A stretch of 64,000 bases of DNA from Trichinella spiralis (taxonomy: Eukaryota > Nematoda > Enoplea > Trichinellida > Trichinellidae): positions 4,177,923-4,241,922 of the forward strand of contig CM012953.1 of NCBI GenBank assembly GCA_000181795.3, given 5' to 3'. Shown here piece by piece: positions 41,774 to 52,814 of the stretch. The position numbers and the translations under genes were made by a program. Position 1 is the first letter of the stretch, and the number at the start of each line of letters is the position of its first letter. Below the pieces are notes generated by a model. It was given only the letters and a program-made list of their open reading frames with translations, did no database searches and was not told where the DNA came from.

Positions 41774-42006
41774 TGACGACGAAGAGATAATTGTACCTGC
41801 ATATCAGATGGACTCTTTTGTAAAAAAGTTGTGACTCGAATACGGCCGAGTGCAGAAGAGTGGATCAGAAGCATGGTGAGCGGTCGGCATTGCTCCTAGA
41901 TTCCTTTTATTTTATAACAATACACTTATTTATATTGCCATCAACGTAATAAACGAATACGCTTGGCAATATGAGTAGATCCAACGCAGCCCCAATGAAC
42001 GCTACA
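41774..42006 (+). repeat. 3' LTR of the retroelement
   Basis: Begins TGACGACGAAGAGATAATTG and ends ACGCTACA. It is 24 bp longer than the 5' LTR through indels. No convincing target-site duplication is seen at the outer edges. Confidence 0.75.
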
Positions 42007-42413
42007 ATACATTTTGTACAAACAAAATAAACCTAACAGAACAATAAATATTCAGCTGAGAAACAAAGGCATGTAATTTAATGAAATTTGTTTTTTATGA
42101 AAAAAATTTTTATTAGAAGAATCTGTGAATGCAATTTCTTTCCAGTACTAGTTTAAAAATAAAATAGTTTTGCAGATAATAGACAGTAAAAATAAGTTGT
42201 TATTGTATTTGTATTCTTTTCTGTTGAGCAGAAAACATAAATTAATTTTCATATGTCCTTAGTGTAGCATGAAAAAGGATAATTGCTTGTACTTTTATAA
42301 AAATTATACCTTTTGGTCATAAAGATACGGTACGTAAAAATAGATATCGGAATTGTTTTCCACTTATTCCATGTATTTATTAGTTATGTGTGTTTCATAG
42401 ATTTTTCCAAGAA

Positions 42414-43169
42414 ATGTGTATTGTAAAAATTATATATATTCTTTTATTTTGTGGATTTTTCACTTATCTGTATTCAAATGAACTAAGTTTGAAAAAAGAT
42501 TTTAAAATTACTGGTGATGGTTTTCATCGACAGCTTTCCAACTTTATTTACTTGAGTAGTATGAACAGATTGGTGAATTGTTCTGTCGTTTATCGAGTAA
42601 CAGTTCCATCTGGAGCCTACTTGGATGTAGATCAGATGCCGGCTTCAATTCGCAACATGTTTTATTCATATAAGCCATTTTTTGTTGAAGCTCCAGCTTG
42701 GACTTCAGTCGATCAAACTGTACTGATAGAAAGTTCTAAGCGTATGTATAATGCATTTATTTTTGAAGATGTGATTGAGTTTCCAATTCATTTTCGTTAC
42801 CAAAAGCCTACAAAAGGCGGTTTAATTGTGAAAGTTCGCTTTTACGCTCCTGATGTTTTGCTGCGATGCTTGGATCCAAAGTTTCTTGATTTACTCAATT
42901 TCACCGGTGGTGCAGATGATTCCAGACTTGTAGAAGCTCCATGTAATTTTTATTACAATTATACCAGTACTTTGCTATGTCTTTATTTACATGTTAAAGA
43001 AAGCAGCGTTTCTTATGCTGATATAGATATTCCTACTCCTGATATTTCTTATAAAGTTCCGGTTACAATTGGTTTAATATTATGTATTATTTACAGTTTT
43101 TGTACGACAGTATATACATTACTGGCATGTTGCTCTGAAACTACAGGGTTTGATAAAAAAAATCAGTAA
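42414..43169 (+). CDS. PIGX: GPI mannosyltransferase stabilising subunit PIG-X
   Basis: ER type I membrane protein that stabilises PIG-M, the first GPI-anchor mannosyltransferase (yeast Pbn1 family). It is a single exon of 251 residues from the first ATG at 42414, close to human PIG-X (about 258). The signal peptide is KIIYILLFCGFFTYLYS. The luminal domain has the family PSGAYLDVDQMP block, a block VEAPAW, FPIHFRYQKP, and N-glycosylation sites. One membrane segment near the C-terminus (VPVTIGLILCIIYSF) is followed by a short Cys-containing cytosolic tail. A GTG-initiated upstream extension exists, but the hydrophobic signal starts right after the ATG. Confidence 0.85.
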   Translation: MCIVKIIYILLFCGFFTYLYSNELSLKKDFKITGDGFHRQLSNFIYLSSMNRLVNCSVVYRVTVPSGAYLDVDQMPASIRNMFYSYKPFFVEAPAWTSVDQTVLIESSKRMYNAFIFEDVIEFPIHFRYQKPTKGGLIVKVRFYAPDVLLRCLDPKFLDLLNFTGGADDSRLVEAPCNFYYNYTSTLLCLYLHVKESSVSYADIDIPTPDISYKVPVTIGLILCIIYSFCTTVYTLLACCSETTGFDKKNQ

Positions 43170-44606
43170 ATTATGATTTTTTTATTGTCAGCGATTTTCG
43201 GGATGTAATTTTTCGTCATTCAGCAGTTTTGTTGCATCAAAATGATTTTGAAAAGGTTTGATAATTATTTCGAAAGTACAATTTTAAATGTTTGATTATT
43301 TATTGATTTCACACTGTCATAATGATGAGAAACGGTTAATCGTAGTCGCTGGGATTAATATCGACACTTCACCATAAAACAGCGACCCTAATGCAAACAG
43401 TGTTGGGCCTTCTGCAATGGAATCACAGATGAACAAATGAAAAAAATGCTGTGAATTATGCCAGGCGCCGTGCTGCACAGAGCACGTCCACAAAATCTGT
43501 CCCAACTGTTACGACAGGTCCAGCGCCTCTCCATGTAGGTCATTCTCATTTCAATAATCATGTCTGTATTAAAAACTGTTGTTATAATAAAATCTATAAA
43601 CGCTCAAAAGTACAATTTCAGTGAACTGAATGTAATAATAAGATGAAAAACAAGCATTTCATGGTTAAAATCCAAAAGACCCAAAAATTGTAAATCTGTA
43701 CATAATGTGAAAAGACCATCTGAGAGTTAATATGTTATTTATTATAATTTGTTAATTTTAAAATTTCAATTTTCAGTCATTTGGAAATTTATGAGCTCTG
43801 TTTAGGCATGAAACTGCGTTCTGTCAACAGTAAGAATAAGCAGAGAAGAGCATGCGCACAAATACCAAAGCAAGAACGTCCGCTGGTGTATAATTTAAAA
43901 GTTATAACAATTTTTATCTGTATGTTTTTAAATATAATACAAACTATATATATTTGCAGTTTCAAGCAGCATGCGACAAAACATTATGTGAAGGAAGAAA
44001 ATTGTACTTAATTTATAGAAAGTGTACTGTACTACATGGGTGAACTTTTCATCCTTCCATTTGAATAATAGCAATAATAACATGACTGTTTTGCAAAACA
44101 AAAGCAGGTGAATGCAAAATAATTTTAATATATTTAATTAACAACCGTTGCATGAATTTTTGAAAATATTTTTATTACTTTTTCAAGTTATTTGCTCATG
44201 TTTTTTAAATTTATTTCCTGCTTATTTTACGTTTTATGAATGTTTTCTTTTTTTTCAAGATTTTGTACTTATTTAAGTGTCTGAAATGCTGTTGTTAAAG
44301 GATGCCAATTGAACTTGTTCACGAAACTTTTTAAATTTTACATTCAGATTGTTTGCTTTTTATTTATATTGAAAAATTGAAAACATGTAATTGAGCGCGT
44401 TTTCCTCTATGGTAGAAAGATACGATTTTGAATTACATTGGAATAAGTCAATGCATGTGTTCGTTTATTATTAATAAATTTAAGAAATAAATGTATATAT
44501 AGTAGTAATTTTGTGTAATTGATGTTTTTGAAATTTCATTCTAATGGCGTTTATTTTATAGTTTGATTGGATGTGGGTAGTGAATTTTTAGAAAATTTTA
44601 ATTTCA
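43170..44606. other. Intergenic between PIG-X and TAF5
   Basis: Contains a transposase-like Cys-rich remnant at 43447..43536. An exon-like segment near 43.78-43.88 kb (TTTTCAG before, GTGTAT after, with KQRRAC and PKQERPL) could be another such fragment but is not supported further. The rest is AT-rich with nothing seen. Confidence 0.4.
43447..43536 (+). pseudogene. Cys-rich C-terminal fragment resembling a piggyBac transposase tail
   Basis: Thirty codons with Cys/His spacing like the PHD/RING-like tail of piggyBac transposases: CCELC, CC, EHVHKIC and PNC. The segment is GC-richer than its surroundings. No catalytic domain is attached. It might be from a different zinc-binding gene. Confidence 0.3.
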
Positions 44607-46580
44607 ATGGCAGAAATGTCGGATATGCAAATCGACGTTGATGAATACAGTAGAATAAATGAAAAAGCGAAATGCACGTTTCGTCTGCTGGATCTGTTGG
44701 GTGCATCAGAAACGCGCAGTGCTTTCATAAACGGATTGCAGGCTCGTTCGGCAGAAATAACGGACGCTCGTGATTATTTCAAACCGCCTTCTCAATTTGA
44801 ACGTGACGAATTTGCAAAGCGTAAATTCGAATCGGCCGTCAAAGAGTATTCCACGTTGATCAGCATGTTGAAGCAGTCAGTCAGTGATCGATGTCATCCC
44901 GAACTCAGTGTGTTCAATTTTACCGTCTATGCAGCAATTTTTGCCGACTTTTGTTACAATGATCAGTTTGATTTGGCAAGAGATTTTCTGGAAAAATTTC
45001 TCCCAATTCAAGAATGTTATTATGAAAGTATTATTGAAGAGTTCAGTTTGGTATTGGATGAACAAGATGTGCAATTTTGTTTACCGCTGAGAGAGCTGAA
45101 ATCAAATCGAATAGTTGTCCGTTTGTCCAGGGAGTCCATCTCGGAATTTCGAGAGTTGATCAAATCGCTCCCGCTGATATCGGATATTGTCGAAGCACGT
45201 TTCGAACTGGATACGAGCGACGAGCCGGCTCGCAGTTACGAAACCGTGGAACGTTACCGGGGTTATTTGTTGGGCGAAGCTCCGTTGAAAATGATGAAAA
45301 CCAAAGTCTATTCGGGCATTTTCAAGGATCAAGCATTGCCAATTCTAGCCGACGATTCGACTCGTTTCTTCGATATAGATGGCGATTCAGAGAAGCCTAA
45401 GAAGAAAAAGTCGAAAAGCAAAGATTCGACGACGACGAGAAAGCAAAAAGCAGATCCAAACGCCCCAGCTTGGGGGCGAATTCCTTTCGGACAGCTGAGC
45501 GACACTTGGAAGCTGAAACGTCATCAGATGTTGAGCGAAATTAACCGAAAGCCGAAAGCGAATGTTGAGCTGCGACCTACGGCAATTTTTTACGCTGTAG
45601 AAAATTCTGACGAAGCAATCGATGCAATCACTACGTCAGAAGATTGTAAATTGTTATTCTTGGGATACAGTAATTCGAGTATAACGATGAGATCGTTGAA
45701 TGAAGAACCTTTGCCAACGCTGAAACGAGCCGAAGAGTTAGAATCGTTGAACGTCGACTCGGATGATATCTATACAGAGATGCTGGAAGCGAACCCAACC
45801 GAAGTCGAATACGTGCTCACTGGCCACTCGGGTGAAATTTACAGTCTCAGTTATCACGAGGAGAAGCATATGCTGTTGTCTTGTTCTCAGGATAAGTCGA
45901 TCCGTTTGTGGAATTTGCTCACTAGGGACAATTTGGTTGCCTATCATTATGATGTTTGTGAACCAACGGACGTTCAGTTCAGTACCTTCGGAAGTTATTT
46001 TGTTTCCGGCTATTTCGACGGTGCGGTTTGTTTGTGGGCATTGGACCGTCCTTCACCATTACGTGTCATGCTTGGTCATTACGATTTGGTTGGCAGGGTA
46101 CGATTCCATCCGAATTGCAACTACGTGGCCAGTTGTTCTGAGGATCGAGCAGTTCGAATTTGGGATCTGCTCAATGGCCAGTGTGTGCGCTTGTTCACTG
46201 GACACAAGGCCAGCGTGCAGGCTTTAGAATTTTCCTACGACGGCCGTTGGTTAGCGTCCGGTGGTGAGGATGGGCGGGTGCTCGTATGGGACATTGGCTC
46301 AGGCAAAATGATGCACGACTTCATTAATCACCGTGGTATTGTTTACTCGCTTGCATTCACCAGGGACAGTCGGGTATTGGCTTCTGGAGGTACTGATCGC
46401 AATATTGTTATCAAATCACTTGTTTCTCAAACTTCTTCAACTGTAGTCAACGACACCAATCTTCTGAGCTCCACTACTCACTCAAGAGAACATACGTTTG
46501 GGGTTGAGGCCGCTTCTGCGCAGTATTTGCGATTCAGTCTACGAAATGTTTTATTTGCTTTTGGTGGTGTAGGCCAATAA
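44607..46580 (+). CDS. TAF5: TFIID subunit TAF5, intronless and without LisH
   Basis: Scaffold subunit of TFIID. Single exon, 657 residues, ATG at 44607. Residues about 60-190 match the TAF5 NTD2 helical domain (VFNFTVYAAIFADFC, LARDFLEKF, RIVVRLSRESISEF). A Lys-rich linker follows (about 265-290), then the TAF5 linker sequence VDSDDIYTEMLEAN and a WD40 propeller with GHSGEIYSLSY, DKSIRLWNL, GHYDLVGRVRFHPN, DRAVRIWDLLNGQCVRLFTGHK and GEDGRVLVWDIGSG. The first and last blades are degenerate. The usual N-terminal LisH motif is not seen. The pattern fits TAF5 better than TAF5L (SDD, DVLNGNCV-type blade). An uninterrupted frame of this length is unusual among these intron-rich genes; a retrocopy is possible but the frame is intact. 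Confidence 0.92.
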   Translation: MAEMSDMQIDVDEYSRINEKAKCTFRLLDLLGASETRSAFINGLQARSAEITDARDYFKPPSQFERDEFAKRKFESAVKEYSTLISMLKQSVSDRCHPELSVFNFTVYAAIFADFCYNDQFDLARDFLEKFLPIQECYYESIIEEFSLVLDEQDVQFCLPLRELKSNRIVVRLSRESISEFRELIKSLPLISDIVEARFELDTSDEPARSYETVERYRGYLLGEAPLKMMKTKVYSGIFKDQALPILADDSTRFFDIDGDSEKPKKKKSKSKDSTTTRKQKADPNAPAWGRIPFGQLSDTWKLKRHQMLSEINRKPKANVELRPTAIFYAVENSDEAIDAITTSEDCKLLFLGYSNSSITMRSLNEEPLPTLKRAEELESLNVDSDDIYTEMLEANPTEVEYVLTGHSGEIYSLSYHEEKHMLLSCSQDKSIRLWNLLTRDNLVAYHYDVCEPTDVQFSTFGSYFVSGYFDGAVCLWALDRPSPLRVMLGHYDLVGRVRFHPNCNYVASCSEDRAVRIWDLLNGQCVRLFTGHKASVQALEFSYDGRWLASGGEDGRVLVWDIGSGKMMHDFINHRGIVYSLAFTRDSRVLASGGTDRNIVIKSLVSQTSSTVVNDTNLLSSTTHSREHTFGVEAASAQYLRFSLRNVLFAFGGVGQ

Positions 46581-47397
46581 TATACTTTTTATTTCTGAAC
46601 CTACCAAAAACAGTTTGCTTTCCTTATTCTATTTTTTATTGTAGAAGTAAAAATTATCCTACTGAACAAGTTACATTATTTTTATATTGCAAGAATTTGT
46701 ATTCAGAAAAACCTTTTTACACTGAAATTAAATGTATATGTAGTTTTTGTATATTTGCTACTGTTATTGAATGAAAATAACAAAATAATTTTACTGAATG
46801 CAGTTTTCAAAGCTGGATGTTACGCATTAATATATTTATTTTCATGGTATCTTAGATCAAAGTATTTTTTTAATAGCATGGCATGTCAAAAATTAAACTT
46901 TCAAAAATAAACTGAATTGTTGCGGCATAAAACTCTACAGAAAAAGTACGACATTTTTATTGGATAAAATAAATTTACAATTTAACAGTGGTCATTCAAC
47001 GAAATGATTTGCAATTCAGCATAGCAGCGAAAACATGCTTATAAAACAATTCGACTTGAAAGTGGTTTATTTTTCATTTATTGTAAAATATTTGCCTGTT
47101 GACTGCTTCGATAAATTTACAATAAAAAATAAATTTTTGTTCTATAAATGTAAATTAACCCATAGATTATCAAAATTTTTATTATTAACTATTTATTAAT
47201 TTTTAAAAAGTAATAATTTTGACAGAAAATGAAAAGTTACTTTACAAAATTACTTTAAACCAGCAGAGAATAGTGAAAAGGTATTTAAAAAATTTTTTAG
47301 TTTAAAGTTCCATTTTAAAGTTACTTCTCTCAACAGTGACGAAACGAAGCAGTAATCATTTTCGACAGCGGAGCCGAAGTGATCAGCGGATAGAAAG

Positions 47398-48167
47398 ATG
47401 ACCAGCCCCCAAGACAAGCAAAGCGCGGATAAAGCCAAATCCGGATCTGGCCAATCGGATGATGCATCATTCGACGCCTTCAATGAGGGAAGTGTGTATT
47501 CGATGATGTATTCGATGGCAGAAAGTCAGTACGTCGGTAGAGCATCGGCCCAAGCAGGACCGTCCATGTCGAAAGAATTGGAAGATGAATTGGTGCAAAA
47601 AATGGCAATGTCGAAATTTCAGCAACTGGAAAAAGTGAAACTGACCGGACGTCGTGTGATCCTGATACGGAACGCTGAACGTGTGGATCGCATCTTTCCG
47701 GATTGGATGAATATGGCTTTTGATGCAAATGTAGATGATTATTATTTTGCTTTTGATCAATAATTATAATATTGTAATTTTGCTTAATGGTTATAGGGCA
47801 AATATCAGCCGTATGATTTGAATCAGCCTTTGTCGTTGCCGAATCGAACGGGCAGCTTTCACCAATTTCGTTATGATGCACCAATAACAGAATTGGGATG
47901 TGTAGTTTCCATGATGATTGGACGTGCGTTGAAATTCAACAGCCAACATCCGCACAAAGTGTTCACTTCACCTGCCCTGCGGTGCATCCAAAGCTGCAAA
48001 AATATTTTGAAAGCAATGGGCAATTCAGAGTTGAAGATGTGCATTGAGCCGGCTTTTTTCGAATGGTTGTCTTGGTATGAAGGGTGCTGCCGGATTGGAT
48101 ATCTGAGGACCAATTTGATGAAATCCAATTACAAAATTGACAACAATTACAGAGGCCATTTTTGTCC
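47398..48167 (+). pseudogene. UBASH3/STS-like phosphatase-fold gene, copy 2, truncated at the gap
   Basis: Exon 1 (47398..47730) is identical in protein to copy 1, including the Arg-Asn-Ala in place of RHG. Exon 2 starts at 47797 and matches up to FFEWLSWYE. Extra bases then shift the frame before the Ns at 48168, and the rest of exon 2 and exon 3 are absent. The break coincides with the gap, so it may be an assembly effect and not a real pseudogene. Confidence 0.7.
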
Positions 48168-48177
48168 NNNNNNNNNN
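48168..48177. other. Assembly gap (10 N)
   Basis: Ten Ns, so the true length is unknown. Comparison with copy 1 suggests about 1.2 kb is missing here if both copies were once complete. Confidence 0.99.
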
Positions 48178-48412
48178 TACTTTAAACGAGTCGTCTTGTT
48201 GTTCTAGAAGACACTGTAAACTGTTGAGAATATTTTCTTTTTTCAAATTATGTAATATACTGAACAGTAGTTATTCTTCGCTGCTCTCAGAGGACTCAGG
48301 TAGCTAAAATTTGAAATACATGCCTCTTAGCAAATAATAGAATAAGATTCAGCATCCTGTATATAACTATACTTCAATTTTTAACAGTTCTCATCAGTAT
48401 AGTACTACTAGA

Positions 48413-49778
48413 TTAGCATTGATTAATAAAAAATTGAAAACTTCTTACTCTCACACTTTTAGCAAGACAAGGGTTCATGCAGTCTGAGTAGGATGTGTAT
48501 GCACTAAATGTGTCCTTTCCAGTTTCAATAGACTGTACAATTTTCTGAGTTTGTGAGCTGCAAACTTGCTTTTCGCATTGATCTAATTTATCCTGTTGAA
48601 CTTTCAGAGCATCTCTCTGAAATGAAAGAAGATTATGCAAAACAGTGCAGAATTAATGAAGAATACGCTTACATATCGAGGAAGTTGAGAGAGTTTGACG
48701 TTCAAAATATCTTGAAAATAAGAATGATTAGTTAATTTTTTAAAATTCACAAATGCATCTTTCCAGACAACCATCATTTCATTTCTCTTAATTTTCACGG
48801 CTTTTGCATTTTCATTCAGCAACCTTTCCGCAGAATTTTTATCGGAATAATGTATTGCTTACTGCTTATTTAAATTTTTAAAACATTACATGGAGATCTT
48901 TTATAAAATTTTTAGTAAATATTTTGAAATTAATTACATGCATTATTTTCATAAGTTATAATTGATACAAAATGCTTTCATTTGCACAGAGCTGTGAATT
49001 TTCATTAAAAATCTTTATAATTTATCACTTAGCTCATTTTTTTTATTAAGACATTAATTTTATCTTTTTAAAATAATGGTGAACTAAATATATTTTTTCA
49101 ATGTAATTTTTATATTATTTATCTTTTTTTCCAAAAACAACAAGTGTTACTTACGCTGATCTGCTGCCCTAAAAGTAAAAATAGACTATATTCTACAATA
49201 CACAGTAAGCATTACAATTATTATTTGTGAAATATGAAATTACAATGTAATTTAATTATATCATAATCATTGTTTGGTTGCATTTTTTTAAAGTGAAAAC
49301 TCGTAGTTGTGAGCTTTTTATTTAAACTAAAACTGAAAACTCTACTTTTCATTTGTAAAGCAAATTAATGTAATGCATGCTGTGCACAATGAATGACGAC
49401 TGTATATTTGAAATTTTGAAACTTTAACTTTTTTAAATATAAATTGTTAACGTTGAAATTCAACCGTATTAAATAAAGTTGGAAGTGACAGCATTTGACT
49501 TACATTACTACCAAAGCCTAAAAAAGAAAAAAGAAAAACATTATTTTCATGATAAAATTTTCTTCAAATGGAAATTTACATATAATAAATAAAAGTATAT
49601 ATTAATAATGTCCAGGAAATAAGCGGCAAAGTAAAAATAGGAAATCAGTGTGCTAGATTAATTTTAAGTTATTGTAACTTGACCAGAAATAATTAAAATA
49701 AAAAAATTTTACTTTAGACTTCATATATTTAACAAAACTTACGAACAAAGCTGCGAAGCAAATGATAACGGCTTTCAT
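48413..49778 (-). CDS. Small secreted protein with two 14-nt micro-exons (copy 2)
   Basis: The exons 49778..49743, 49517..49504, 49168..49155, 48857..48673 and 48616..48413 match copy 1 one for one, with all splice sites kept. The 150-residue product differs by Leu for Phe in the SQFPRY segment. Introns differ by scattered substitutions and small indels, including a 14-bp insertion beside exon 3. Keeping the two micro-exons in both copies while introns drift supports the gene model. Function unknown. Confidence 0.72.
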
Positions 49779-50345
49779 GTTTTTATCACTGGTTGATTTT
49801 AGTCTGATTTGCTACTTTGCTGCTGCAAATATATAGAAAATTTTTTGTTTGAATTATTCAATCACGTACGTTGAACTAATAATAATTTGTTTGTCAGTGT
49901 TTTATTAAACAATTTTATCAGACAAAGTGGCATACATATATATATACATTACATTTTTGCATTAACTGTTAGGTGAACTGTTTACTGTTTTTTAAAATTA
50001 ATGTTCGGGTAATAGAACAAATGAAAACATTTGCACACTGAACATGCACATTCAAGTGGATTAAGATACTGATGTTTGGAATACATTGAAAAGCAATTGT
50101 TTTACAATAAAGCAGTAGGCGGCTATTAATTTCGCACAGTCTTAGAAACGGAAATATTTTTAATATGCATCGTTCAGCTCATAATTCCATTTACACCATT
50201 ATTGGCAATTTTAATATGATTCGTCATAGTCTAATTCGTCAAATTTTTGGATGCCGTTATTCTCTTTACTGTTTTTTAATGCTTTTGGGCATTTTATGCC
50301 AATCTTTATTTTGTATTGTGATATTTTTTAAAAATTATACTTAAT

Positions 50346-51838
50346 CAGAGATAATATTGAATAAAGTTTTACAGTGAAATTAAGTAGTATATCAATTTTT
50401 TGAAAAAATGAAATTGAAAAACATCACTTCACTATAATCATCATGTTTTAATTGTAAATGCCAGAATATATATACACTTATGCAGCACTGAATACTTAAA
50501 ATGCACTGTAATGCATGATATGTTGATCGATTTTTATAATATATTTTTTAATTTATTGGTATCTCACTGTTTGGTTTATTCTATGCTATTGAACTGTACA
50601 GTGGTGATATTTTCTTTAAGTATGCTGAACATTTTTGTGAATATGAACGCAGACAATCTTGCTTATTGTGAAATAAATCACATGATTTGTAAATTCATCT
50701 CAATTTTTTGATTTATTTGACTTATTTTGAGCTTGCTTTTGTAGAATTTTAAAGTAAACATAAGCATCATATTAAGCAATCACTTATCACAGCTATTCGT
50801 ATTAACAAGAAATTGCAAAAATATATGTCAAAAAGCTTGAGGCAGAAGGTTTGCATTCGAACTGAAAATTTGGGCAAACATATTTTGAATTGAAATCCAA
50901 ATGCTAGCTCTACCCACAGTCGCTATAAAATACTTGGGCATAAATCAAGATTTCATCATAAGAATTATTTAATGAACATATAGTATATAAAACAACAGCA
51001 GGCATTTGTAAACGTGTTTGCTTTTATAATATTTGCTTTTATTTAAAATAAATTGCCTCATGAAAGCATTATTACATGAAAATGATAAAAATATGTTTTT
51101 TTATTTAATACTCATGCATGTACTTATTTACTAAATGTGCATGGTCATAGTTCTGAGCATGTTTTTCAAAACATCTGTCATAAGTGCTGTACTGAAATAA
51201 CATGTTGAATTATTTTGCATAATTGTTATTTTCCTGTCAGTTATCGTTATATCTTTATTTCATCTATTATGAATAAGAAGAGGTGAATCTGTAAATAATT
51301 TTCAATATAAATGAAATCTGGAAATATCAGCTCATTTATGATAACAATGAGACAATTAAGCATTCAAATAAGTTGGATCTTAATATATATTAATGAAATA
51401 AAATAAAATTGCGATAATTTCTTCTACTTTTGCACGACCTACACGTGATATACTTTTTTAACCAATTTTAGGCACATAGTAAACAAAAACGAAAATGTAG
51501 AGTGAAGTTTGGCGTTGTTACTGAACGTAGCATCTCTTTTATCTTAAGTATTCGAGTGTATTTGTGCTTTACGTAGCAAAATCTTGATCCGTCCGTCTCT
51601 GATTGTGACGGGCAAATGAGGCACACGTTACATGATTGAGGGCAATTCAGTGAGATTAAATTTACCAATCAAATTTGAATTCAAATAAGTTAAAGTTTTA
51701 TTTTCTTGTAATGGAGGTAATGAGAAGAGGTACAAAGAGGGAAAATTAAAAACAATTGAAAAAAGATGAATGAAAAAAAATACATATTTGCTTTATTAAT
51801 GAGCGTTGCAAATTTCAAATCACTTATTTTCTTTGAAA
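50346..51838. other. Intergenic, no gene seen
   Basis: AT-rich sequence after the duplication. Short open frames only. A GC-richer patch at about 51.57-51.65 kb has no recognisable content. Confidence 0.5.
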
Positions 51839-52814
51839 TTAAGCAGTTTTTACTGAAGAGGCTGCAGAAGTGGTGGGTAAAATTTTTTTTGCCTTGATCA
51901 GCTTTATTTGATTCCAAATGGCAAGAACGCTTAGCCCAAGCGGTTGCAATGGCCAGAAATAATCTCCAATTTCAGAAAATGGAGTATTAGTGTACATGTA
52001 ATATACGTCGATGGCAGTTGGCAAGCTTAAGACGGTCAGCGTGTATGCGATCACTTTGACCGCTTGTCGGCTGATGCGCAAATTTCGTCGCATTTTAATT
52101 ATATGAATTCCCATGGTTTTGCATTTTTCTTGTTTCAGTTTAAACAATGCAACAATGAGTATAAAAACTGATGCAAAACTAACAGTCAATAGCAGCACGC
52201 AAAACAATTTGTTAAATGTTCCTGTAACGATGGTTCGAAAGTAACAATCCTCTATGATGATTTTATAACCATTGTTTAATAATGTTGACATCCAGCAGGC
52301 GATGAGAACAAAAAGTACTGGAAAGACGAAAAAGAAGAAAATTTCCAGCACAGTTATTCGCTTTGACCATCCATGATTTTTCTCTGTTGATAAAATGCAT
52401 AAGCAGTTAAGCGACATCACAAGCATGGTGAAGTAAATCAGTGTCTGCCCTATGGCATACATGGTTGGGTTTGGATTTGTTATCATGCATTCAAGTTTTG
52501 TTGAAAAATTTTTTCCATTTGTTAAACTTAAGCATTCGTAACATTCAAATGAAAATCCAAGTCCAACCATTGCACTGCCAAAACTGTACGCTAAACAAAG
52601 TAAATCATAAAAATTTAATTTATATCTAACATTTCAAAATATACTTGCAATAAAACTTTTATTATTGAAATAAACTGTGCAAAATAATACCTATTGTCAA
52701 TTGATCCATTTTTTTCTTTTCCTTCTTCATTGAAGATACTATTACAAATATTGCATTCGACAAAAATGCAAGTTGACCAAAAACCACATTCATAATGTCA
52801 ACTGCTATGGTCAT
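51839..52814 (-). CDS. Seven-transmembrane (serpentine-type) receptor
   Basis: Exon 1 52814..52691 and exon 2 52590..51839 join in phase (G/GTATTA ... TTTAG) to 291 residues. Hydrophobic segments can be counted as: VFGQLAFLSNAIFVIVSS; the AYSFGSAMVGLGFSF region; MYAIGQTLIYFTMLVM; ITVLEIFFFFVFPVLFVLIA; LFCVLLLTVSFASVFILIV; VIAYTLTVLSLPTAID; and a final LQPLGLSVLAIWNQI. Basic loops follow (KKEKKK, KMRRNLRISRQ). This is the layout and size of nematode chemoreceptor-like GPCRs. No DRY or NPxxY motif assigns a subfamily, and the ligand is unknown. Confidence 0.7.

Larger units (their letters stand above)
38459..42006 (+). mobile_element. Decayed LTR retroelement (Ty3/gypsy-like), internally deleted and invaded
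   Basis: It has, in order: a 5' LTR; a primer-binding site; gag fragments (WFAHMEMYFRAADVPSEQ near 38.76 kb); a CCHC zinc knuckle CWSCGGVGHISQDC (39345..39386); an aspartic-protease core LVDTG (DTG 39542..39550); then an unrelated inserted gene remnant; then a short integrase C-terminal piece (KPYKIVQILGPKTYRVR, near 41.45 kb), a purine tract and a 3' LTR. Frames are broken by stops, and reverse transcriptase, RNase H and the integrase core are absent. The two LTRs differ a great deal, so the copy is old. It lies between the two duplicated blocks. Confidence 0.85.
47190..50345. repeat. Segmental duplication, copy 2 (interrupted by the assembly gap)
   Basis: Repeats 33600..38265. Up to the gap the offset is 13584; just after it the offset is 12364. 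So about 1.2 kb of copy 1 (about 34583..35812) has no counterpart apart from the ten Ns. The 60 bases before the gap carry several small differences not seen elsewhere, as at a poor contig end. Confidence 0.9.

Noticed and set aside
38459-42006. Intact retrovirus-like provirus
   Set aside because: No reverse transcriptase, envelope or intact frames; only an old, internally deleted LTR retroelement remains.
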